The notes under the pieces: model-generated | Told to the model about the DNA's origin: nothing | Database searches by the model: none | The model's input: the letters and a program-made list of their open reading frames with translations, nothing else | Made by a program: the position numbers and the translations under genes | DNA from: Chlamydoabsidia padenii | Taxonomy: Eukaryota > Mucoromycota > Mucoromycetes > Mucorales > Cunninghamellaceae | DNA length: 64,000 bases | Reading direction: 5' to 3' | NCBI GenBank assembly: GCA_025330725.1 | Contig: JAIWND010000014.1 | Location: 799,159-863,158 of the forward strand | Part shown: one piece after another, positions 49,045-58,382 of the stretch | Layout of the letters: every line of letters starts with the position of its first letter | Numbering within the stretch: position 1 is the stretch's first letter

Positions 49045-50991
49045 GAGTACATAGAGAGAGAGAGAGAGAGAGAAGTGTTTTAACTTACCCATCGTAAGGA
49101 TTTACCATCAAACTTTTGGACGCTGGTAAACACCACGGTCTTGGCAGGCATGTTCAAACCAATGGAAAATGTTTCTGTCGCAAACAAGACCTTCAACAGA
49201 TTTTCTTGGAAAAGGACTTCAATAGTTTCCTTCATAATAGGCAGAAGACCACCATGATGGACACCGATACCACGTTTCAATAAAGGCAATAGTTGTTGGA
49301 TTTGAGGTAATTCCCGATCATCTTCACTAAGAGATGAGATGGCATTGTTGAAGACTTGACTAACCATGGCGCTTTCATTCGCTATTGATTAATATTAATA
49401 AAAAAGAGTTAGTTTCATTTGATCCTCCCCCCTTTTTTTCATATTACTTACAGTCATTAAAGTCCAGTTTTGACAATTGGAGAGCATTGGCTTCACATTC
49501 TTTTTTGGAGAAGCTAAAGACGATGACTGGATGATAGTTTTTCATCATGATCATTTTGATAATACGATAGATATCCGATGGTCCATCGTTGGGGCCTCCT
49601 TTTGCAGTTTTGGGTCCTTTTTTACCACGTCCACCACGAGCCGACGTTCCACTGGGATCATCCGCTTGACCATCATTAAGAGCAGCAATAGCACGAGTAA
49701 AGTTGTCTTCCCGGAAGATACTTTTTTCATCCACCACCAAATGAATACCTTCACCACCAGCAGGGAAGAGATAATGTTGTAAAGGAGTAGGTCGGAAGTC
49801 GGTATACACAATGTGGCAGGGTTGTTCGTGAATCTTGCAGATCCATTCCGCAAATTCCATAGCATTTGGGATAGTTGCAGACAAGAAGACATATCTGACA
49901 GCATGAGGAAGTAGAATGATTGATTCTTCCCAGACAACACCACGTTCTAACCAATACATAAACACATAAAGTAAGTATCATTCTATCAACTGTTATTGTC
50001 CCACCACCCACCAGCATCATTCCCTTTTCTTGTTCCAAACTTACCAGAATCACGCATATAATGGATTTCATCATATACCACCCATGCCACTTCACGGATG
50101 ATTTCAGACCCACGGTACAACATAGATCGAAGAATTTCAGTAGTCATCACCAGACAGGATGCCTCTGGGTTAATTGTTACATCACCAGTCATCAGTCCCA
50201 CATCACCAAATTCTTCAGTGAATTCACGGAATTTTTGATTAGACAGAGCCTAGTTTGTTTGTTTGTTTGTTTTTTGAATAAAAAAAAAGGAGTAGTGGGT
50301 CAGATTCATCAATGATTCTTGTTTTCGATTAGTGATTGAGTGTTGCCTTACCTTGATAGGAGAAGTATAGATAACACGTTGTTTGTTCTTGAGACATTGA
50401 GCAATAGCATATTCAGCCACTACTGTTTTACCAGCAGAAGTGTGAGCAGATACCAACACCGATTCGTTGCGTTCAATCGAAGAGACGGCCACACGTTGGA
50501 AAGGATCAAGAGTGAATGGATAAGTTCGTGCTGGGTCTTCAGGTGGAATGTGTTGAGATATAGGTTTGTAGTCATAATTCAAAGGAATAGCGACTTGATG
50601 ACGTACCTAATATCGATATAACAAGTAAAAAGTGGATTAATAGGGTGTATATGATTAACGTAATGTTTTTTCATACCTGATGGTTTAAGACCAGTTGAGA
50701 TTCTTCAGTAGCAAGCGATCCTTGTAAGCCAGCCACATTGGTCACCTGTCTTGAAGATTCTTCTTCAAAGGAGTCGGCCACAATGGGTTGAGCTTGAATA
50801 GCATCTTCAGCACGGAGGCGTTTGATTTCGTTGTCTTCGGGTGCAGAAGGTGAAGCTGATCGAGCTCGTTTGTTGTTGTCAGTTAGAGTGGTGGATTCAG
50901 AGTCGGATTCGTCAAAGTCGTCAAATTGATCGTCAGTCGCTTTACCGTTAAAAACATTGAAGAGAGGGTCAGAGTTGCCCTCGTCAAACAT
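46994..50991 (-). CDS. MTR4: Exosome-activating RNA helicase Mtr4
   Basis: Ski2-like DExH helicase that feeds RNA to the nuclear exosome, alone or in TRAMP. The acidic N-terminus ([27 protein letters not shown]) matches the Mtr4 region that binds Rrp6/Rrp47. Then comes [14 protein letters not shown], Walker [25 protein letters not shown] box [28 protein letters not shown] and the arch/KOW region ([22 protein letters not shown]). The C-terminus, built over the last intron, is [16 protein letters not shown], the Mtr4/Ski2 ending. The Gly/Lys-rich insert in RecA2 ([19 protein letters not shown]) is an expansion. One intron (about 48981-49086) contains A34 on the plus strand next to a (GA)n tract. 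TTAAATCCCCGA is 118 bp upstream. Confidence 0.96.
49009..49042. repeat. A34 homopolymer in MTR4 intron
   Basis: 34 A on the plus strand (T34 in the transcript) with an adjacent (GA)n run at 49056-49072. Confidence 0.95.
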
Positions 50992-51389
50992 GGTTGAAGT
51001 AAAAAGTTGCTGAAAAGAGGAAAGAAAAGAAAGCGGGAGGGGAAAAAATTTTGCCCTTAAAAACAACACGGTCGTCACAACAGGCGCTGCATTAATTCAG
51101 CCGTAAACATTAAATCCCCGACTGGATGTTCCGAAAACGGTAGTTGGTTCTTGACATGATCAGTTCAACAAGGAAGTATTAAAAGTATCAAAAAAATGAA
51201 TTCCTTTTAGTATATAACATCAATAGATAAATTCAAAATGATATCAAAGCTGATTGCTGATTTGAGTATGTACCACTTTCGAATCTTATATGCAATACAA
51301 TACCCGCGGAATTGTCCAGCGCAGCACATTCCAAGAACTATGTATGTATAGTACATACAAATTAAAAGTAGAGATCAAATCCATAACAA

Positions 51390-51509
51390 TGATCCTCGCC
51401 AGAATAGTTTTAATCATCTTGATTTTCCTCATCTCTTTGTCATGTGTACAAATTCATGCGGATAATATGAACATGTATGAACATGTCATATGTATGATTA
51501 TGATATGAT
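51390..51509 (+). CDS. Possible short secreted peptide ORF
   Basis: 39 codons beginning MILARIVLIILIFLISLSC with a plausible cleavage after QIHA, then a 15-residue Met/Asn-rich tail. It looks like a signal peptide on almost nothing, so it may be the first exon of a spliced gene or chance. No downstream exon is convincing. Confidence 0.2.
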
Positions 51510-51938
51510 AAGGAGAAAAGATTATCAGGCACTAAATTATAATAACAGTTGTCATTTTATTTATATGGCCGATCCCATAAAAGCTTCGACTGTTCCAGAA
51601 AAGGCAAATCAAGGAATACGAATAACCCCTCTTTGATGGAGTTATAGATTCGGAATGCCCAAAACGAGATGATCCTCTCCCCCAACAATTCTACTGTTTA
51701 TCAACTATAAACATAAAGAAACAATCATATACCATTTCCAATGCTGTATAAAGGATAGCATCCTATATCAATAGTGTGGTAATATAGACCCAATACATTA
51801 CGAAGAATCGAACTTGTATTTGTTGTTTGATAGGTCTGTGTGACATGACAAGCATAAACTATCGTGAACCAATCAAATGTCTTCATTTCGGAATATGCAG
51901 CCTATTCCCTTTTTTTTTAAATCTCCTCTTTTTTTTAT

Positions 51939-51940
<2 letters not shown>

Positions 51941-51982
<42 letters not shown>
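51941..51982. repeat. T42 homopolymer upstream of NTH1
   Basis: Uninterrupted 42 T, ending 40 bp before the trehalase ATG, preceded by shorter T runs. Confidence 0.95.
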
Positions 51983-52022
51983 CTTTCTTTCTGCTTCCAA
52001 TCTTTTAAACAATCTTTTAATC

Positions 52023-54764
52023 ATGCAATCAACTGTCCATATTGCGGCTGATCATGAAGTCGATGTACATGCACCTCCTAGTACTTATTACACAACTGGA
52101 TACAATTCAGGTGGAGCAGTTAGTAGATTAAAGACATTCAAGGTAAGAAGGCTGGAGACCAAATATTTATGGTCAGTATGACGTTGACACTTTCTCTCTC
52201 TCTCTCTCTTTTTTTTTTTCTGCTTTATAGGACAATAACAAATCTTCCAAAGATGATACCATCTCACGTAGACGAAGAGCCTCACATGGTAACTTTTAAC
52301 GAACAACAAACACGAAGCAGTTACTTACCTTAATCTTTGTTTGGTTTTTATTGATTTAGATGATAAGAACAAGGCAAGGAAATTCTTAATTGATGTCAAA
52401 GAAACACAACGTATTCTGGTGGAACAAGAAGATACTGATGGTGACTTCCAGATTACTGTTAATGACTTGGGGCCAAAATCGTTTGTTGTTGGTACGGCAG
52501 ACTCTGGTGGTTTTAGAAAATTTGAAATCCGGGGAACGTAAGTAATATAATATATATATATATATATAAACAAGTAGAATCAATCGACCATCTCATTTTG
52601 ACTTTATCAAAACAGTTATATGTTATCTAATCTTTTACAAGAATTGGCTTTGGCGGATGACTATGGGCGCAAACACATTGTATTGGATGAAGCTCGACTT
52701 AATGAAAACCCTGTGGATCGATTGGCACGTATGATCAAACATAGCTTTTGGGATGGATTAACTCGACGTATTGATGCAGAAGGCTTGGAAATTATATGTA
52801 TGGATCCTAAAAATCGACAAGCTGACCACAATCCTCGTATTTATATTCCTTGGGAAGAAGAAGAAGTGTATCAATATTACAAACAGGTGTCGGAATCAAG
52901 GAAACATCTCAAGTTACAAGTGGAACGATTGCCTCAATACATTACCCCCGAATTTGTCAAATCCATCAATGATCGTCCCGGTATTTTGACTTTGGCTATG
53001 GAAAAACATACAATGGAACCTACTACTCCTGATGGCAAGCCTACTACTACATTAAGAGGTGTGCCTTTTGTTGTACCAGGTGGACGATTCAATGAAATGT
53101 ATGGTTGGGACTCTTACTTTATTGCTCTGGGTTTATTGGCAGACGATCGGATCCAATTGGCTAAAAACATGGTGGACAACTTTGTATATCAAATCAGATA
53201 CTATGGCAAAATTCTCAATGCTAATCGATCCTACTACCTATCTCGATCTCAACCACCCTTCTTGACCGATATGGCCCTCCGGGTATATGAACGATTGTCT
53301 CCGGATACAGAAGAAGAAAACAAGAATTGGTTACGACATAGTCTCCAAGCTGCCATTAAGGAATATCACACTGTATGGATGAGCGCACCTCGATTGGATC
53401 CAAAAACACAACTCTCTCGCTTCCGTCCAGATGGTATTGGTATTCCTCCAGAAACTGAAGCATCTCACTTTGATCACGTCATCGAACCTTTTGCGATCAA
53501 GGCAGGCTTATCCGTGGAAGACTACATGCAACAATACAACGATGGCACTATCAAGGAACCTCTCTTGGATGAATACTTTTTACACGACCGTGCTGTACGA
53601 GAATCTGGTCACGATACTACTTACCGATATGAAAAGCGCTGTGCAAACTTGGCCACCATCGATCTCAACACTTTACTCTACAAGTACGAAACGGATATTG
53701 CTGAAGCCATAGAAGAAATCCTCGATGGTGAACTATTGGATTACAATGACGTCAAACAGTATCCGGTGGAATGGCGAATGCGTGCTGAACGAAGGCAAAA
53801 AAACATTGATCGCTACTTGTGGAACAAGGAAAAGGGACTCTACTATGATTATGATACAGTGAAACAAGAACAAAGCACTTATGATACGGTCACTTCTTTT
53901 TGGGCCATGTGGGCGAAATGTGCCAGTGTCGAACAGGCGGAAGCAATGACCGCTCATGGGTTGTCCAAATTCGAAGTACTGGGTGGACTGGTATCTGGAA
54001 CTGAAGAATCTCGTGGTATCACTTCTTTGGATCGACCTAATCGACAATGGGACTTTCCATTCGGTTGGGCCCCTCATCAAATCATGGCTTGGCGTGGATT
54101 CGAGAACTATGGGAAGGTGGATTTGGCTCGTCGTCTTGCTTATAGATGGTTGTATACGTAAGTCCTTTATAAAAAGAAAAGAAAAAAGGGAGGAGGAAGT
54201 ACCTTGTTTTATACTTACTAACACACTACTCCTTTACATAGAATTACGAAATCATTTGTTGACTTTAACGGTGTTGTACCTGAAAAATATGATGTGGTCA
54301 GTTTATCCCACCAGGTGCAGGTAGAATATGGTAATGTTGGTATTGACTTCAAGTATGTACCTCGTGAAGGGTTTGGTTGGATGAATGCAAGGTAAGGACT
54401 ACACTATATAATATTGAATTCCCACCATCGGACCTCGCTAACACATTAACTTCTATTACCATTTACAAGTTACAAACTAGGTCTCAATCTCATTACGACA
54501 CAAATGCGACGTGCTTTAGGGGCATGTACGAACCCTGATCTCTTCTTTGAAAAAACAATGCACCGGGACGATCGCTTATCATATCAAACTACTCTTCAAA
54601 GGCGCAAATCATCAGAAGCGGCAGCAAAAGCAATCACTCGGAATGGATCCATCACAGCCGCTATTACACGTATTGGATCTTCTACTATTTCACACCATCA
54701 ACACCAAATGCATCCGGGACATGGCTTTTTGGAACTTACGGAACCATCCCCTCACAACAATTAA
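52023..54764 (+). CDS. NTH1: Neutral (cytosolic) trehalase
   Basis: Hydrolyses trehalose to two glucoses during germination and stress recovery (GH37). Six exons (52023-52142, 52231-52288, 52360-52537, 52616-54157, 54242-54391, 54470-54764) give 780 aa. The regulatory N-terminus has a PKA-type site (SRRRRAS) and an EF-hand-like calcium motif, [12 protein letters not shown], as in yeast Nth1 where 14-3-3 and Ca2+ activate it. Catalytic signatures: [15 protein letters not shown] and [33 protein letters not shown] precedes the (alpha/alpha)6 barrel. No signal peptide. The C-terminal ~60 residues are Ser/His-rich. The motif seen at housekeeping genes is missing from the near promoter. Confidence 0.97.
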
Positions 54765-55843
54765 ACAGTATCCCTCTTACGTTACTTTGACACCATAGCA
54801 CACACATACACACCCTTAGTAATAGTTGATATAGTTTTCCTTTATTTTTAATTGATAAATAATAAACTATAATACCATGAATTATTTATCATCTATTATT
54901 AACTTGTGTTGATTATGTTACACATCATATATAATGATACATAGGTACAGACATTTGTATTGTTACTGCACCGACCCTACACAAGTTTCCTTTACTGTAA
55001 TCTGTTTGATATATGTGTTTCCGGGGTTTTTTTTAAAGATCTTGATGGTATGATGATCATCATGCAAAAAAGTCTTGGAACAAAAAAGGCAATAATTCAA
55101 CGCCCGCTTTTGATTCTTTTACCTTGGTCGAATTCTTCAAAGGAACACAATATTATAAACGTATCACTAAACTAACTGATTATGACATCGTTTTTATGTA
55201 AAGCTTGGGGACACAAAAAAAAAACAGATCGATAACATCAAATACTTTTTATGATTCAATCTGTATCAAAGTGTATATAAGTGACACTAAGCATGACCAA
55301 CAAGGATTTCCAATGATCATACATAGGAGTAGTTTGAGTATATAAATGTGGAAAGAAAGTATTACATGAATGTGATCAATGAGAAGCCAAGTCTCTTTTG
55401 AATCAATATTTTCGGGGTTTCAAATAAAATAACGCATGAATGGATCTATTTGGCGGAAAGCTCCATCCTAATGTAATTTATGGGAAAGTATGATTTACGC
55501 TATTATGGTTTCTGTAACAGTGAAGTAGTCAAAGATGTTTTTTAAAAAAGGATCTATATTGTTCCAGAAAGGTGAGTAATCATCAAGTTTATTAATTAAT
55601 TAACAAAGGTAGTATTGTCTATAACTACTATACTAATGTAAAAAGGAATGGTAAAATGTTTCCGTGACCAAGAAAACAAGCCTATCATCCAACTACGGTC
55701 AAAGGAATGCAGAATAAAAAGTAAAGATTGATAAGTGAATTGCACAAATAGTAGTATTACCCCACAAAAGTTATGACCCCGTTTACCTTGAATTGATCGT
55801 TGCCCAACAGTGTGCTAGATTCACCGGCTTCTTATCTAATCTA
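54765..55843. other. Intergenic spacer without recognised gene
   Basis: AT-rich. Motif variants ATTCAACGCCCGCT (55094-55107) and TTCGGGGTTTCAAAT (55411-55425) occur without an adjacent start codon. I see no coding region. Confidence 0.35.
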
Positions 55844-56098
55844 CTATACCGAACAAGCTTGTATGAGAAGAGTAGGGTAAAAGTAAGAAGTTGGCCCATC
55901 ATGGTTATTTGTTTGTACCTGTTCAGTAACATGGCATTCAAATCCTAAACAACAACAATAACAAAAAAGAGAGATAGTAATAATAAGGTGAGATGATTGA
56001 ATAAAAGTTATAGACTTACTAGTCATGATACAAAGTCCATTAAAGTAAGTCATTGGCGTAAATGAGGAGCGTGAGAAGGAGTCGTCCCAAAGTTTCAT
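55844..56098 (-). CDS. Candidate small spliced gene, unknown
   Basis: Starts MKLWDDSFSRSSFTPMTYF at 56098. A clean intron (GTAAGTCT donor near 56019, TTGTTGTTTAG acceptor near 55949) joins ...CIMT to RFECHVTEQVQTNNHD in frame and ends at TAG 55844, giving about 59 aa. Product is polar, with three Cys and no domain I recognise. The strong intron is the main support. It could be the exposed part of a longer gene or a non-coding transcript. Confidence 0.35.
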   Translation of the reverse strand: MKLWDDSFSRSSFTPMTYFNGLCIMTSKSITFIQSSHLIITISLFCYCCCLGFECHVTEQVQTNNHDGPTSYFYPTLLIQACSV

Positions 56099-56611
56099 CT
56101 ATTACAGCGAGAGGTGTGAGTTTGAGTTTAAAAGGGCAGCAAATCCAAAATAATAAAGAGGAATGTGCTGAATTATCCTGTCTTTATATCAAAACATTAG
56201 TGTTGATTGGAGTCGAATCAAGTTGGAGTCGTTCTGGTCAGTGAATTAAAAAGAAGTAAAGAAAAAGAGAAGTTCTTTTCCGCCGCGTCATGAAGTCTGA
56301 GATAATTGCACGATCGGTGTTTGAACATAACATTTCACATCCCGCTAGCATGAATCGATGTAAAAGAACAACAAGATGATGAAATGATAAAAAGACATAT
56401 TATTTTCGAATCAATATGTATTTATTGGCTAAAGGGACAACTTTGGCTGTGTGACATGACCGATCCATTAAAGTGTGTGATGGTTGTTTTCAACTGGTAT
56501 GAAAAAGGTAATACCGATTTGAGGATAAACAATCCGTCTTTTTTTTTCCCTCTCTCTCTCTTTTTCTCTTCCTTCTTCCTTCTCCTTTTTTTTATTTCCC
56601 TTTTGAACTTT
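56099..56611. promoter_or_regulatory. Promoter region of the coiled-coil gene
   Basis: Two opposing motif variants 5 bp apart (TCGGTGTTTGAAC 56314-56326; ATTTCACATCCCGCT 56332-56346), then a CT-rich leader (56538-56600) directly before the start. The open frame upstream of 56612 is leader sequence. Confidence 0.4.
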
Positions 56612-57988
56612 ATGACTTTGTACAAACTTTTCCGAACCAAAAGAAAACTTCGTAGAAAAGATGCTCAAAGAACATCCACGACCGATCTTGATAAATCAGG
56701 GATACTTGCCCAACCTTTTCCACCCATGGTATGTCGAGCCAAATCACCTTGTGACATACTGGACTTTGTAGGATACCCTCGGATTCAACCACTTCAGAGT
56801 CAGTCGCCACCTATCAAATACTCTGCTGTAACAGAATCATTACCACTTACCATCAGAAACAAAACACCATCAAGTATCACTACATCAGTAACTCCGACTG
56901 TCACAGCAAAAGTGACTGAACAAGCACCAGTTTTGATTGTACATCAGGTATCATCATCAACTTCTCCCCGTGATTTGTCGGAGGTTCAAATGCCAACACC
57001 AAGGAAAGCCATGCCGCCCACTTGGCGCTTATTGAGTGCCGGTCAGGCCGAAAAGACACTTGTGGAAGATAAACAATGCACCACGAATGATGCGAAGCAA
57101 GGTAAAAAAAAATCACATGTATATGATTGTTACCTAACTATTTTTGTCTCATGTATAGTGATCTTACTTCATCAACAAAAGATTGATTTTGAACTTGAAC
57201 GACAAGATTGGGCACGAAGGGAAGAGCAACATCGTCAATTGGAACAGCAAATGTTACAAAGGATTAAAGAAAACCAGGCCAAAATCGATCAACTTTCGTC
57301 TTATTCACCTAAACCAAGTGAAACCCGAAAAGGACAAAAATCATGCACATTCACACCCCGACCCCGACCCCAAGACTGTGAGTCTTTATCTTGCCATTCT
57401 GAAGAAAAAGAAGAATATGAATATGACGTGATTGGTGAAAATGAACATCAATTTATCTATCAACAACCTGAAAGATCAAACAGGATCATGGATCACCCTT
57501 ACAGTCGTCGTATTATGTATTCTCAAAACAGACTTGTAATCGCCCCTCCAATGAATTGGAATTACTATCCTTCTTATTATAGCAAACATGATAATGATGA
57601 TGATGATGGATATGATTCTAAAGACGATGAATCTTCGTTCTTTGAAGAAGAACCATGCGATACTAGGCGACACTCACCCTATATAGAGAACTCTGACGAT
57701 GGTGATGATGAAGACGAACAATCATCACTGGATGATGATCCTTCTTATATGAATCGACAATGGCGGCAATCAAAACCTGTATATTATGCGTGGCAAAGAG
57801 AATCGCCTGGTTATATTCATGCAGGAGGGATGTACCAGCAACAACCATCATGTCATTCCGCTTTTATGTATAATCAGCCTTACTATCATCGCCCACCATC
57901 CAAGGAACGTAAAAGACAATCACTTATTCGACATTATAGCTATGAAGATGTTTATAGAAATGGATTTACATCTTATATTTATCATTAA
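56612..57988 (+). CDS. Unknown protein with coiled coil and acidic/Tyr-rich tail
   Basis: Two exons, 56612-57101 and 57159-57988, give 439 aa. Basic N-terminus (MTLYKLFRTKRKLRRKDAQR), Ser/Thr/Pro-rich region, then a short charged coiled coil at about residues 170-215 (FELERQDWARREEQHRQLEQ), an Asp/Glu-rich stretch (DNDDDDGYDSKDDESS), and a Tyr/His/Pro-rich end (YNQPYYHRPPSKERKRQS). The 57-nt intron has good sites and a CTAAC branch but is a multiple of 3 without stops, so its retention would add 19 hydrophobic residues. I assign no function. The start at 56612 is chosen because the upstream ORF (F/L/S-rich) is the CT-rich leader. Confidence 0.65.
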   Translation: MTLYKLFRTKRKLRRKDAQRTSTTDLDKSGILAQPFPPMVCRAKSPCDILDFVGYPRIQPLQSQSPPIKYSAVTESLPLTIRNKTPSSITTSVTPTVTAKVTEQAPVLIVHQVSSSTSPRDLSEVQMPTPRKAMPPTWRLLSAGQAEKTLVEDKQCTTNDAKQGKKKSHVYDCYLTIFVSCIVILLHQQKIDFELERQDWARREEQHRQLEQQMLQRIKENQAKIDQLSSYSPKPSETRKGQKSCTFTPRPRPQDCESLSCHSEEKEEYEYDVIGENEHQFIYQQPERSNRIMDHPYSRRIMYSQNRLVIAPPMNWNYYPSYYSKHDNDDDDGYDSKDDESSFFEEEPCDTRRHSPYIENSDDGDDEDEQSSLDDDPSYMNRQWRQSKPVYYAWQRESPGYIHAGGMYQQQPSCHSAFMYNQPYYHRPPSKERKRQSLIRHYSYEDVYRNGFTSYIYH

Positions 57989-58382
57989 TAATATCATGAT
58001 TTAGTATTTCAATTAAGATATATAAAAAATGAGATGTCCGAAAAAGGGAGTCGGTGCATGAAATAGTTTACTACAAGCGGGGTTGGAATGTTTTGATGTT
58101 TTCCACATCTCTGCTGGATAATGAAATGGAATTATCTTGGTGATAATCTAAAGTACTAAACTTGTCATATACAACGTCGTATATATAGTGATTTATTTTA
58201 TTGTGAAAACCATGCTGTTCAACAGTAAAGTAAGGAACTATAGGTGATCTTTGATACGATTTGGCTGTGTGACTCGTCGGGAGCGGGTTTTGAAAATTGC
58301 CACCTTGTTTTAACCTTTTTTTTTTTTTCTTTTTCCTTTTTTCAGTTCTTCTTCCTCTTCTTTGATCAATATAACAAGACTC
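57989..58382. promoter_or_regulatory. UTP5 promoter
   Basis: Motif GAGCGGGTTTTGAAAA at 58281-58296, about 90 bp upstream of the start, then T-rich and CT-rich leader; a second variant AGCGGGGTTGGAAT at 58076-58089. Confidence 0.5.

Larger units (their letters stand above)
50992..52022. promoter_or_regulatory. Divergent promoter MTR4 / NTH1
   Basis: MTR4 side: ATTAAATCCCCGA at 51109-51121. NTH1 side: long T tracts ending in T42 at 51941-51982 and a CCCCT box at 51626-51630 that could serve as a stress element (weak alone). A 39-codon ORF at 51390-51509 encodes a signal-peptide-like sequence; see findings. Confidence 0.45.

Noticed and set aside
56384..56611. N-terminal extension of the coiled-coil gene
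   Set aside because: Phe/Leu/Ser-rich translation of a CT-rich leader; the first sensible Met is at 56612.
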